Shown here: one piece after another, positions 22,636 to 35,575 of the stretch
How the letters are laid out: each line of letters opens with the position of its first letter
How positions within the stretch are numbered: the stretch's first letter is position 1
NCBI GenBank assembly: GCA_907164885.2
Contig: OU015495.1
Span: 2,404,808-2,468,807, forward strand
Source: Dolomedes plantarius
Taxonomy: Eukaryota > Arthropoda > Arachnida > Araneae > Dolomedidae
Direction of reading: 5' to 3'
DNA: 64,000 nt
Made by a program: the position numbers and the translations under genes
Notes under the pieces: model-generated
What the model was told of the DNA's origin: nothing
What the model saw: only the letters and a program-made list of their open reading frames with translations
The model's database searches: none

Positions 22636-22945
22636 TGTGATAATATTACTAACTACTTATAATCGCCCATTCTGTACTTCATCTTTGCCATGGTAACCCG
22701 TCCTTCTTGTCTTGACGTAAACGATTCGCTTTCCACATACTAACTTCCTCCACCAATTCTGGACACCTCTTTCACCTAATTCTATTTTTCGCGCTTTTTT
22801 GGGGAGACGCGGGCTGGCTCCGAACGGATTAAGATTTGTTGCTTTACTTCTTAATAAATTAGTTTGTTCCTGAGCTGAGTTTATTATTTTCCGGCCACGA
22901 TGTATGCTATTATGCTCTTATTTCATGTGATGTCCATCCGGACAT

Positions 22946-22949
<4 letters not shown>
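22636..22949 (+). repeat. 3' LTR of the gag-only element
   Basis: Matches 20157-20462 with several substitutions and an 8-base insertion (attatgct) near 22910. It is followed at once by a TA array. Confidence 0.85.

Positions 22950-23020
<71 letters not shown>
22950..23020. repeat. (TA)n microsatellite
   Basis: TA run between the 3' LTR and an ACTAG-headed repeat. Confidence 0.95.
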
Positions 23021-23024
<4 letters not shown>

Positions 23025-23394
23025 GCTAGCATTATTGCCCGGCGTTGCCCGGGTAGATATATAGATGTTAAATTTTTCATGCATATTGAAGCCTTCGATT
23101 GCCTTCTTCTTCTGTTACGACTACTCTTTGTGCTTGTTTTCTTTTCGCATCAGAAGACTTTCCAAACGAAGCACGTTCCTTTTGTGGCATTATTAGTTTT
23201 TATCCTTTATTTTAATTAAAGATAAACATCCAGATGCATTTATTCCTTTATACTTTTTAAGAGCGTCATCCGTTTAAGAATCCGTTAAAAAAATCGTCTG
23301 CATCACTTTCCGCATGAAAACGAATCATCTGCAGATTTCACAAAGCAGAGCCAGGAAAGTTGTGCTTTTCTGGGGAGCCAGGGCAACACGAACT

Positions 23395-23477
<83 letters not shown>

Positions 23478-23940
23478 ATATTGATTCAAGTAGCAAAAAG
23501 TGCTAATATCAAGCTTTTAAATGTACGCTCATGAGCCGAAACCGGACGATTCGAATGACCGGGGTATGTGACGTCACGGACTGTGCGCCGAGGCTTTGTG
23601 TTTGAGTCGGTGTTGGCGAGGGCCAAAGGTCATTCCCAATCCTCTTCCTCCCGCGCATTGGAATTTGACCTCCCCCGTCACCCCCAATCCAACCACTCTG
23701 AACGCAGCTGGTTAGGGAAAAGAGCTATCCACAGGGGGTACGCGTACCTCTTAGAGGCACAAAAAAACCTTAAAAAATTAATTTAAAAAAACTAATTGTG
23801 CCCCAAATTTCGTTTTTCATGATTTAAGTTTCTCGGGTTCTAAATATTAACTGTGCCGAATTTGGTCCCGGTGGGTGAAACAGTCTATGATTCTATAGCG
23901 GACAAACAAACAGACAAGCTCTTTTATATATATAGATATA
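23021..23940 (+). repeat. Dispersed repeat with a GC-rich head, class unknown
   Basis: It starts gctagcattattgcccggcg and ends with tgggtgaaacagtctatgat and gacaaacaaacagacaagct before another TA array. A compound AC/AT microsatellite lies inside (23397-23475). The plan (TA array, GC-rich hairpin head, low-complexity tail) recurs at 41375 and 19141. No coding capacity. Confidence 0.5.
23397..23475. repeat. (AC)n(AT)n microsatellite
   Basis: About 16 AC units followed by a TA run. Confidence 0.9.
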
Positions 23941-23972
23941 TACATATATATACATATATATATATACATATA

Positions 23973-26689
<2,717 letters not shown>

Positions 26690-26833
26690 AAAAAGTAAAC
26701 CATAGAAATAAACAAAATTAAAATTCAAGCATAGACTGCTAAATCACTATAACATAAAACATATCCTGCAACGAAAACATTTTCAATAGAGGATAGCGCA
26801 GAAGCTTCATATCCCCATAATGAAAAAACAAAT

Positions 26834-27034
26834 AAATAATCCAACATATATAGATAAAAAATTATACTAAAATAGACAAAAACAAACAGAAATCAAGCAC
26901 TCTGGGCATCCACGCACCAACGGCAAGATTCTGCATAAGAGCCGGAACAGAACCATAAAACGACAGAGGTAATCGACAGGTCACGTCATCAGGGGGCCTA
27001 ACCATGTCAATTACCTCAAGGGGAACTTTCTGAA
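26834..27034. repeat. Left inverted arm of the Penelope-like element
   Basis: Reverse complement of 28595-28795. Includes ggtcacgtcatcagggggcc. Confidence 0.9.
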
Positions 27035-27323
27035 TAGGATGCAGGTAATCCCAAAAGACATCCCAAGGCCCCGAGTTCCCCAATGAAGCAATTAGTCAAA
27101 AAGAAAATGAAAAGACAAACACAACTTACTGTATGGGCTCAACGCACCTTACAAGCAAGCACACAAAAATCCTAATGCAATATAAACGATGCCCACATAC
27201 CCTAATTCCGTAAGTGACGGTTATAGCGAAACAGCAGCCAGTACTATCCTAATGGTTACGTCAATGGAACATTACTATAGCTCCACCCCCCATTACAACT
27301 TAACCAAAAACACAAATACTATT

Positions 27324-28574
27324 CTAAACAACTTTAAAAATTCCTGAGTCTAAATGCCATTTTTTTAAAACTTTTAAATTACCGAAGTTTTTAGGGAAAT
27401 CGTTTTTTCTTAAGTTTTCCTCGAAAATACTACATGCCTCCAAAAAATCCCCAGCATTGTTACATATGTTTTTTATTCTGTAAAGTTGTGAGTAAATAAT
27501 ATTATAATAAATTTTATAGTTTAAATTGCTATGGAAATTGGTAAAAGTAATAACCTCGAAGTTAAAATCTAACCTTTTATCATAAATTCCTATTTTTATT
27601 TCCCTATTTTGAATATTAATTTTTAAATCCAGATAAGTCGCACAAAGATTATTTTCGTTAGTCCGGTTTAAAGTAAGTTCCTTTGGGTAGATTTGATTAA
27701 GAAACTCCAAATCGTTACAGTTAAAAATTATGAGGTCATCAATATATCTAAAACCGGTAATATTATTAGAGTTATGAAATTTAGTTTCGTAAAAATGTAA
27801 GAATAGGTTTCCAAATGCACTAGAGTAGCTATTTCCCATAGGTATACCCTTTATCTGTTTAAAGAAACATAAGCCGTTAAAGAGATAGTTTTCAAAAATA
27901 TTAAATTTACATAAATCAATCCAGTCACATTTCAAGATTAAAGTACTATCTAAATAAGCATCATAGATTTCTGAACATATAATTATTAAATTATCATGAG
28001 GAATACTGGTAAACAGGTTTTCAAAATCAAATGTGTAAATGCTATCTATATTCTTACTTTTTAAAAAATGTAGAATATCCTGGTTATTATTTATAATAAA
28101 GCTTTTTTCGGTAACCTTAATTTTATTTAGAATAATTTTTAAATAGCTAAAAAACTTTTTACTAAACAAAGTGTTATAACAATTTGTACTACAAGTAACA
28201 AACCTAAATTTAGTAGGTACTTTATGGAATTTCATTGTAGGAAACAGGTAAGGGTATTTTATGCTATTAATCTTAAACTTAAATTTTTTGCTGAAAGCTA
28301 AAATCCTATTATCTATTTCTTTTTTGGTAAGGTTAATTTTTTGATAGGTATTATTTGAGTTGTATTCCCTAGAAATTAACTGCTTAAAATAATCTTTACA
28401 CATAAAACCAAAGTTATTTGCCGCCTTATCAACAACCGTAATAATAAACTTATTTTTTAAACCTTTAATTTTACTGTATAGAACTTTGTTTAAAAAGAAA
28501 CCCCTCTTGTACACCATACCAAACTCTTCATAATTCCTTTTTATATCCTGTAAAATAGGTACCTTCCACTCCAT
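27324..28574 (-). CDS. Penelope-like reverse transcriptase (416 aa), no endonuclease seen
   Basis: The protein would copy RNA into DNA. The frame has no break from MEWKVPILQDIKRN to the stop. RT motifs are in order: VVDKAANNFGF (residue about 48), FDFENLFTSIP (about 173) with the first catalytic Asp, KGIPMGNSYSSAFGNLF (about 239), FRYIDDLIIFN (about 275) with the two Asp of the palm, and TYLDLKINI further on. The layout resembles Penelope-like RTs rather than LINE or LTR RTs. Most animal members carry a C-terminal GIY-YIG nuclease; none is visible here, and an in-frame TGA lies just upstream of the ATG, so no N-terminal one either. Either it is an endonuclease-lacking type or the copy is truncated. 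Confidence 0.65.
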   Translation of the reverse strand: MEWKVPILQDIKRNYEEFGMVYKRGFFLNKVLYSKIKGLKNKFIITVVDKAANNFGFMCKDYFKQLISREYNSNNTYQKINLTKKEIDNRILAFSKKFKFKINSIKYPYLFPTMKFHKVPTKFRFVTCSTNCYNTLFSKKFFSYLKIILNKIKVTEKSFIINNNQDILHFLKSKNIDSIYTFDFENLFTSIPHDNLIIICSEIYDAYLDSTLILKCDWIDLCKFNIFENYLFNGLCFFKQIKGIPMGNSYSSAFGNLFLHFYETKFHNSNNITGFRYIDDLIIFNCNDLEFLNQIYPKELTLNRTNENNLCATYLDLKINIQNREIKIGIYDKRLDFNFEVITFTNFHSNLNYKIYYNIIYSQLYRIKNICNNAGDFLEACSIFEENLRKNDFPKNFGNLKVLKKWHLDSGIFKVV

Positions 28575-28594
28575 AAAACCTTCGATAGGAAAAG

Positions 28595-28795
28595 TTCAGA
28601 AAGTTCCCCTTGAGGTAATTGACATGGTTAGGCCCCCTGATGACGTGACCTGTCGATTACCTCTGTCGTTTTATGGTTCTGTTCCGGCTCTTATGCAGAA
28701 TCTTGCCGTTGGTGCGTGGATACCCAGAGTGCTTGATTTCTGTTTGTTTTTGTCTATTTTAGTATAATTTTTTATCTATATATGTTGGATTATTT
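28595..28795. repeat. Right inverted arm of the Penelope-like element
   Basis: Inverted copy of 26834-27034 with one difference (gtatccac against gcatccac in the left-arm sense). Begins 20 bases upstream of the RT start codon, so it may hold the promoter. Confidence 0.9.
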
Positions 28796-28812
28796 ATATA
28801 TATATATATATA

Positions 28813-29077
28813 TGTGGGATGCCATCCATACAGCCCCATGCATGCCACTCTCATATGGAGTGCGCCCCTGTAACCCCGGCGAGCGCCACCTAGCGGGCGC
28901 CGCGAAGAACTGAAGAGAGAGACGATGTTTTGCTACCGACGAGCGCGCACGTGTGTGTGCCGCGTTGCTTGTTTTTTCCCCTTTTAGACGTTAGTTCCCC
29001 CTGTAAATAATATCCCTCTTTAAATAAATGTTACTTATGTTAACACTGTTTGTGATTATTCCCCCCAAAACCCCACA
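28813..29077 (+). repeat. 5' LTR of Gypsy 1
   Basis: Starts tgtgggatgccatcc and ends caaaaccccaca. AATAAA at 29023-29028. Contains gcgccacctagcgggcgccg, a GC-rich inverted patch. Confidence 0.75.
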
Positions 29078-29297
29078 GATGGGGGCTCTGGCCTCCTTTT
29101 ACCCTTTAATTCCCTAGACTACCACCCCTGCCTGCCGTGACGGTTTGAACGAAGTATTTTGCTGATGTGAGTTTCCTACAGAATTAAAATTTTTCGATGG
29201 ACGCTTTCCTTTTCTGACGTGACAAGGACTGAATTTGCGACGTGAAGTATTCGGATATACAAATTGTTGGATTATTCTGTTTAGAAGTCTGCATTCA

Positions 29298-29303
29298 GTG
29301 AGT
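29298..29303 (+). promoter_or_regulatory. Possible leader splice donor of Gypsy 1
   Basis: ttca|gtgagt in the leader, 30 bases before the Gag ATG. It could pair with the acceptor at 33681 (polypyrimidine tract then ag). Inference only. Confidence 0.35.
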
Positions 29304-29327
29304 ACCATTTTTTTTGGTTGTGTCAAT

Positions 29328-32300
29328 ATGTGTTCAGTTTCACTAAACGATATTGTGCCAATCGCACAAGCACTCAGCTGTGCACCAACTAAAAGTATTA
29401 AATTATTGTTTTCGATTTGTTTTAATGATACATTTGATCGATCATCCCGATCTAAATTACGCAGTTTTCAGAATTTCCCTGTAACTTTCGATTTGAATTC
29501 GCGAAAGAAATCCATCCTTAAAACATATTCATTAAATGATTTTATCTGTGTTGCTAATATTTTGCATATTGATTCCGACGGTTCTAAAGACAAACTATGT
29601 GATTCCATTTTTGACGCACTTTCGAATTTAACTTCTTTTCAACCGATAATTGACTTTGATGAGAATGACGAATTGGCGCCAAGTTCTTTCGCGCAGACGC
29701 CAGCTGCTATCGCTACAGTCGAAAACGCTTATACAAATTCTTTTTCGCCTAAACAACAATCCGAAATTGACACTTCCGTTCCTTATTCTAATTTATGGCT
29801 TGTTTTGAGAGATGTTTCCTGTTCTATGCGAAAATTTACTGGTAGCAATGCGTATACTATTCAAAGTTTTTTGCGCGACGTAGAGGATAATTTATCTCTT
29901 TTACCAGAATTAACAGATCAGCATAAAGTGATTTTTGTAAAAACTAATCTTTCTGGATCCGCGAAATTATTTATTCAGAGCCAACGTAATCTAAACACTT
30001 TGAGTTCTTTAAAAGAAGCTTTAATTGAGGAGTTTGGTTCGAAAATTACGAGCGCTGAGTTACATCGACAGTTGCGAAATCGAAAGTTAAAACCAAATGA
30101 ATCTCTTACAGAATATTTAATTGCTCTTCGCGAGTTAGCTTCGCAAGCCCTTGACTTTGCCGTGGACGACGCTAGTATAATTGAGTATTGCATAAATAAT
30201 ATTCCAGACGCTCCGTGTAATAAATTAATTTTGTATGGTTGTACTAACTTTACGGAATTCAAACAGAAACTCAAAATTTATGAAAAGATTTTTGACAGAA
30301 ATAGATGTAAATCCTCAACTGGCCATTTCGGTTCTAACTATATACCTCGTAAACGTAATGACGTGTATCATAAAATTTCAAACCCAAGACGCGAGATGAA
30401 ACCAGAAGCATTTCGTCCTCATGCTCAAAGTAAACAAATGTGCTATAATTGTTTTAATTTTAACCATATATCTAAATTTTGTCCAGACAAACATCGCGGT
30501 CCAAAATGTATTTCTTGTGGAAATTTTGGCCACATCGCCGCAAATTGTTCAAAATCAAATGATTTACACACACAGAGAGAAACTAATGTTAATACGCTGA
30601 ATTCAACTGTTTCAAATTTAATGTACAAGGATGTTACACTTAACCATGTCTCTTTCAACGCGTTAATCGACACAGGTTCGATGACTACGATTATGTTAAA
30701 GCGAGCGTATACTAAAATTGGATCCCCTGTTCTTAATAACTCTAGTACATTGCTTACGGATTTTGGCAATGGAAAAATTAAGCCGCTTGGTTCTTTCAAA
30801 TCCAAAATCGTTATTGATGGTCAATTGTTTACCGCTGATATTTGTGTTGTTGACGATAATACTATGCCAGTAGATTTAATAATTGGTATGAATGTACTTG
30901 CACAGGCTGAATTCACTATCACTAAAGACGGACTTTCGATTCATAAACCTTTAGATTTTGACGCTATAGACGAAGACGTTACTCTTATTAGTAATATATT
31001 GGTAATAGATGATTCTAGCCCTGACATAGGCCCTAGTGCTACTAAACAACAGAGAAATACCATTCAACACCTCGTGACCAATTATAAACCCCATAAAATC
31101 AAAACTACTAATATTGAAATGCATATACAAGTTGATACTTCGACTCCCATCTGCTACAGACCCCGACGTTTACCATTTACTGAGAGAGATATTGTAGATA
31201 AGCAAGTTAATACTTGGATTCAGGACGGCATAATAGAACCCTGTTCATCAGACTACTCGAGTCAGGTTGTTCTTGTTAAAAAGAAAGACGGAACCCCACG
31301 ACTTTGCATTGACTATAGACAATTAAATAAACATATAGTTAAAGATCGATACCCTTTACCTCTCATTGACGACTTACTCGATAAACTTCAGAATGCTCGT
31401 GTTTTCAGTACTCTAGACCTTAAAAATGGATTTTTCCATGTTAATGTTCATAAAGACAGTCGACGTTATACTTCCTTCGTGACACATTCAGGTCAGTTTC
31501 AGTTTCTTAAAGTTCCCTTTGGTCTTTGTACATCACCTTCCGTATTTCAGCGATTTGTTAATACAGTCTTTAAAGATCTCATTTTATCAGGTCAGATATT
31601 GTTGTATATGGATGACTTAATCATTCCTGCTAAAGATGAAGAGGAAAATATTGAAAAAATAAAATCAGTCTTTTCTGTCGCTTCTGACTACGGTCTTGAG
31701 ATAAACTTTCGAAAATGTAAATTCCTTCATACACAAATTGAGTTCCTTGGCCATATTATTCAAAACGGACAGTTATTTCCCTCCCCTCTTAAAACAGCCG
31801 CCGTTCTAAATTATCCGGAACCAAAAAATCAAAAAGACGTCCAATGTTTCCTTGGTTTGGCTGGTTATTTCCGTAAATTTATCCAAAACTTTTCAGTTAT
31901 CGCTAATCCTCTATCTAACCTTCTAAAAAAATCTACTATTTTCCATTTTGGTGTAAACGAGAAAAATGCTTTTTATCAATTGAAGCAATATTTGGCTAAT
32001 AAACCCGTTCTTAATATTTATAATCAGAAAAGCGAAACTGAATTACATACTGACGCTTCTATCCATGGTTTTGGATGCATTCTTCTTCAGAAGTCCACTG
32101 ATGATAACTATTTTCACCCTGTATATTTTGCAAGCAAATCTACATCAGACGCTGAGAAAAATTACTCAAGTTATGAACTCGAGATGTTAGCCGTAATTCA
32201 TGGATTGCAAAAGTTTAGAATGTATCTACTTGGTAAAAAATTTACCATAGTAACAGACTGTAACGCCTTCAAACTCACTATGAGCAAGCGCGATCTCAGT

Positions 32301-33632
32301 GCTAAAATTGCTCGATGGGCACTATTATTAGAAGATTACAATTATACAATTCAACATCGAACTGGAGCGAAGATGGCTCATGTTGATGCGCTAAGCCGCT
32401 ATCCGACGATGCTCATTACCACCGATTCACTGACTTTCGAAATACAAAATGCTCAGTCACACGACCCTAACATTCAAGCAATTAAAGAAATTCTTAAAAC
32501 TAAACATTATAACGATTATTTTATCAAAGCAAATGTTCTCTACAAGTTAGTTGACGGTTACGAAGTTCTAGTCGTTCCAGACTCTATGCAAGACGGCATT
32601 ATCAGAGACGCACACGAGAATGGACATTTTGCTACGAAGAAAATTGAGGAGCAGCTCAAACAACAGTTTTACATACCTAATTTAAAAGAAAAAATTGCCA
32701 AGTGTATTGCCAACTGTGTTCCATGCATCTTGACGAACCGCAAGTGTGGTAAACAAGAAGGACTCCTACACCCTTTACCAAAAGAGGACACCCCACTCCA
32801 TACATATCATGTCGATCACTTAGGTCCTCTCGCTACTACTTCTAAACGCTATAAATATATATTCGCCGTTATCGATAGTTTCACCAAATTTGTATGGCTT
32901 TACCCGACGAAATCAACTGACGCTGCAGAAGTACTCTCTAAATTAGAAATACAGAAACAAGTGTTTGGAAATCCCGTCCGTATTATTTCCGATCGAGGAT
33001 CTGCCTTTTTATCTAATGCCTTTAAAGACTTTTGTGACCATGAGAACATCCAACATTTGACTATAACCACTGGTCTTCCTCGCGCAAATGGACAGATTGA
33101 ACGTCTCAATTCTATAATCATTTCTGTTTTATCCAAATTGTCCATCCAAGATCCTACGAAGTGGTATACTCATGTGGCTGACGTCCAGCAAATTATTAAC
33201 TCAACTTTCCAACGCAGCATTAAGACGACTCCTTTTGAACTTCTTTTCGGTACAAAAATGCGTGTCCGCAACAATCTCCAAATCACAGACTTGTTGAATG
33301 CCGAAATACAAACTGAGTTTATAAATTCACGCGACGACCTCCGCAAAGACGCCAAACAACAGATTTTGAGAGTGCAAGACGAAAACCGTAAAACCTACAA
33401 TCTACGACGAAAGTTACCTCCGAAGTTCAAGTTGCACGATCTTGTCGCCATAAAACGCACCCAATTCGGACCTCGTTTAAAACTCCATCCAAAGTTCCTC
33501 GGACCCTACAAGATCATCAAACTTAAGCCCAACGACACCTACGATGTTCAAAAGTGTGGACATTTCGACGGACCCATGCATACCAGTACATGCATCGAGT
33601 TCATGAAACCATGGACTCATAACTTTACATAA
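29328..33632 (+). CDS. Gypsy Gag-Pol polyprotein, uninterrupted
   Basis: One frame of about 1434 codons from the ATG at 29328 (MCSVSLNDIVPIA); the frame is open from 29235. Order: Gag helices; two zinc knuckles (CYNCFNFNHISKFC, CISCGNFGHIAANC, near 30440-30550); aspartic protease ALIDTGS (30662); RT with LYMDDLI (31600); RNase H ELHTDASIHGFG (32041); integrase with HHCC (GHFATKK to CVPC), catalytic YHVDHLGP (32806), ISDRGSAF (32986) and GQIERLNS (33092), and a FLGPYKII module near the end. The palm motif is YMDD where Gypsy elements more often have Y[LVI]DD. Gag and Pol share one frame, with no envelope gene. It is the only full Gypsy Pol here. Its Gag resembles that of the RT-less Gypsy 2. 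Confidence 0.9.
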   Translation: MCSVSLNDIVPIAQALSCAPTKSIKLLFSICFNDTFDRSSRSKLRSFQNFPVTFDLNSRKKSILKTYSLNDFICVANILHIDSDGSKDKLCDSIFDALSNLTSFQPIIDFDENDELAPSSFAQTPAAIATVENAYTNSFSPKQQSEIDTSVPYSNLWLVLRDVSCSMRKFTGSNAYTIQSFLRDVEDNLSLLPELTDQHKVIFVKTNLSGSAKLFIQSQRNLNTLSSLKEALIEEFGSKITSAELHRQLRNRKLKPNESLTEYLIALRELASQALDFAVDDASIIEYCINNIPDAPCNKLILYGCTNFTEFKQKLKIYEKIFDRNRCKSSTGHFGSNYIPRKRNDVYHKISNPRREMKPEAFRPHAQSKQMCYNCFNFNHISKFCPDKHRGPKCISCGNFGHIAANCSKSNDLHTQRETNVNTLNSTVSNLMYKDVTLNHVSFNALIDTGSMTTIMLKRAYTKIGSPVLNNSSTLLTDFGNGKIKPLGSFKSKIVIDGQLFTADICVVDDNTMPVDLIIGMNVLAQAEFTITKDGLSIHKPLDFDAIDEDVTLISNILVIDDSSPDIGPSATKQQRNTIQHLVTNYKPHKIKTTNIEMHIQVDTSTPICYRPRRLPFTERDIVDKQVNTWIQDGIIEPCSSDYSSQVVLVKKKDGTPRLCIDYRQLNKHIVKDRYPLPLIDDLLDKLQNARVFSTLDLKNGFFHVNVHKDSRRYTSFVTHSGQFQFLKVPFGLCTSPSVFQRFVNTVFKDLILSGQILLYMDDLIIPAKDEEENIEKIKSVFSVASDYGLEINFRKCKFLHTQIEFLGHIIQNGQLFPSPLKTAAVLNYPEPKNQKDVQCFLGLAGYFRKFIQNFSVIANPLSNLLKKSTIFHFGVNEKNAFYQLKQYLANKPVLNIYNQKSETELHTDASIHGFGCILLQKSTDDNYFHPVYFASKSTSDAEKNYSSYELEMLAVIHGLQKFRMYLLGKKFTIVTDCNAFKLTMSKRDLSAKIARWALLLEDYNYTIQHRTGAKMAHVDALSRYPTMLITTDSLTFEIQNAQSHDPNIQAIKEILKTKHYNDYFIKANVLYKLVDGYEVLVVPDSMQDGIIRDAHENGHFATKKIEEQLKQQFYIPNLKEKIAKCIANCVPCILTNRKCGKQEGLLHPLPKEDTPLHTYHVDHLGPLATTSKRYKYIFAVIDSFTKFVWLYPTKSTDAAEVLSKLEIQKQVFGNPVRIISDRGSAFLSNAFKDFCDHENIQHLTITTGLPRANGQIERLNSIIISVLSKLSIQDPTKWYTHVADVQQIINSTFQRSIKTTPFELLFGTKMRVRNNLQITDLLNAEIQTEFINSRDDLRKDAKQQILRVQDENRKTYNLRRKLPPKFKLHDLVAIKRTQFGPRLKLHPKFLGPYKIIKLKPNDTYDVQKCGHFDGPMHTSTCIEFMKPWTHNFT

Positions 33633-33663
33633 CATACTTTAACTTTTGAACTATATTTTCATA

Positions 33664-33681
33664 TTTTTTTTTCTTTTTCAG
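33664..33681 (+). promoter_or_regulatory. Polypyrimidine tract and AG downstream of gag-pol
   Basis: A T-rich run ending tttttcag lies 49 bases after the stop. Equivalent sites follow the integrase ends at 39584 and 53196, so it looks like a kept 3' splice site rather than chance. Confidence 0.4.
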
Positions 33682-33768
33682 GAATCTTCATTAGCCAGGA
33701 TTGTTTTGCTGTTTAGATATTACTACAATTAGTGTTATATTTTTCATTTTCTTTTCAGCTCATTTTGA

Positions 33769-34123
<355 letters not shown>

Positions 34124-34124
<1 letters not shown>

Positions 34125-34382
34125 GTGAGAGTGAGTTTGGCAACACAACTGAACTATTACTACAACTTCCACTCCTACTACTGCGGCACGAAGGACTTTA
34201 AGCGGATGTGTTGTTCTGCAAGCTCCCGATGTTTAGCTCTTTTGATGCTTCTGTGTTTATTTTTTAATTTCATACTAAGTGTTAGTCCTGTCTTGTAAAC
34301 ATCGTCTAGTTTAATTAAATGTTCAAAATAATTAAGTCTAATGATTCACTTCTAAAGGAAGGAGTACTAACTCCTTCCTACA
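34124..34382 (+). repeat. 5' LTR of Gypsy 2
   Basis: Starts tgtgagagtgag and ends ccttcctaca. Its last 25 bases form a hairpin, ggaaggagt-acta-actccttcc. The following tgggtgctcggccctcgg is the likely primer-binding site. Confidence 0.9.
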
Positions 34383-35575
34383 TGGGTGCTCGGCCCTCGG
34401 ACTCGAAAAATACCCCTAGCATGCTGAACTTAAAAAAAAAAAACTTTATTTTCTTTCGATGATACGACTTGATTTCGACTTGATTTCGACTGGATTACTG
34501 TTGTCTGTCATTTTGGATTTGGATATCGAAAGCGAAAGCCAAAGTGATGTGCCACGGACTCTGATGATACTCTGATGGGATGATGAGAACCAAAACCAGA
34601 ATTGTAAGTAACTTGGATCATATTAAAATTATTTGATGCATACGTTGACGCTTGTTCAAGAAAATTTTGATGATTAAGGGAATTCTCAACTTATTGATGA
34701 TTTAAGAAAACTGAAAGATATTTCAACGTTCTTTTGATGCAGGAATTTAATTGATGCTAAATTCATTTTTGATGGTCTTTGACGTTGAATTTATCACTTC
34801 TGTTTTCTTGAAGAGAATTCTATTTCGATGAAATTATTTGATGATTTGATGAAAATTTCGACATTTAACTTGAAGAATCTTGTTTCCTTGAACAAACCAC
34901 AACATAATATATATTTTGAAAGATCGCGAATTGAATACTTTTGAAGATTATTATATTATTATTTTGATGCATAATTTTGACGAAGCGAATGTTTATTTGA
35001 TGACAACTTTGCTTATTTGATGCGCTTTGATGTTGAACTTAATTCTGCTGTTTTCTTGCGAGAATATTTTTTATTTTGCAGAATGCTTTGATGCTTTCGA
35101 TTTCACAATTTTGATACTTTCGATTTCCCAATTTTGATGCTTTTAACATTAGAACTTTAACTATTATTTTGATGCTGCATTTACATCCTCTATTTTCTTC
35201 AACAGTGATTTATTTTGAAGATTAATTTGATGAATATTTTGCTGAAGTAATATCTAACTTGATACATATCTAAATTTACGTCATCTGTTTTCTTCAACCA
35301 GAGAAATTATTTTGAAGAACTTATTATTTGATATTTGATGCTTATTTTAGTTCATAATTTTGTTTTCTTGAACAAAACCTGTTTTAAAGATTACTTATTT
35401 TGATGCATATTTTGAGAATCAATATTTTATTATTGAATTGGTATTTGAAAAAATTTCGATTTGAAATATTATTTTCTACTTTTGAATTTGAGTAACTACG
35501 TATTATAATTAGTGATTTTGGTTTTGAATATTTGTATATTTGTGTACTATAATTGTTTGAACCTAGTATATAGTT
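34383..35575 (+). other. Gypsy 2 leader, rich in TTTGATG words
   Basis: This 1.2-kb untranslated leader has dozens of degenerate tttgatgc or ttgatgat words on an AT-rich background. A strong donor-like site (aatt|gtaagtaac) lies at 34604. No ORF. The same gatgatgc wording builds the acidic linker in the ORF. Confidence 0.6.
34604..34609 (+). promoter_or_regulatory. Possible leader splice donor of Gypsy 2
   Basis: gtaagt in the leader; a polypyrimidine-AG acceptor lies at 39584, after the ORF. A spliced RNA would lack the whole polyprotein. Confidence 0.4.

Larger units (their letters stand above)
20157..22949 (+). mobile_element. LTR retrotransposon with a short gag only (non-autonomous)
   Basis: Two LTRs (20157-20462 and 22636-22949) flank 2.2 kb of internal DNA. 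A G-run polypurine tract lies right before the 3' LTR (about 22617-22630). After the 5' LTR comes gtcgacaggattcgaa, which resembles the complement of a tRNA T-arm and may be the primer site. Internally only a truncated gag frame (21048-21461) is seen; no protease, RT or integrase. Both outer flanks are TA arrays, with TATA as the possible target duplication. Confidence 0.8.
26834..28795 (-). mobile_element. Penelope-like element with inverted terminal repeats
   Basis: A single RT gene (27324-28574, minus strand) lies between 201-bp inverted repeats, 26834-27034 and 28595-28795, which differ at one visible position. Long inverted or direct repeats around an RT are the hallmark of Penelope-like elements. 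The right arm runs into a TA array; the left arm is 150 bp from one. The near identity of the arms suggests a recent insertion or an active repair mechanism. Confidence 0.65.
28813..33768 (+). mobile_element. Gypsy-type LTR retrotransposon 1 (complete gag-pol, 3' LTR not seen)
   Basis: A 265-bp LTR (28813-29077) begins right after a TA run. It is followed by a primer-site-like tgggggctctggcctcc at 29080 and an uninterrupted gag-pol (29328-33632). No copy of this LTR is found downstream: 3' of the ORF the sequence runs into the TA array at 33769. The 3' end may have been lost by a deletion or by expansion in the array. Confidence 0.75.

Noticed and set aside
28637..28660. Hammerhead ribozyme in the Penelope inverted arm (ctgatga core and flanking gaggtaat/attacctc stem)
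   Set aside because: Penelope terminal repeats often carry hammerheads, and the ctgatga box is there, but the needed gaaa box is not (gatt instead), and stem II would have only two pairs.
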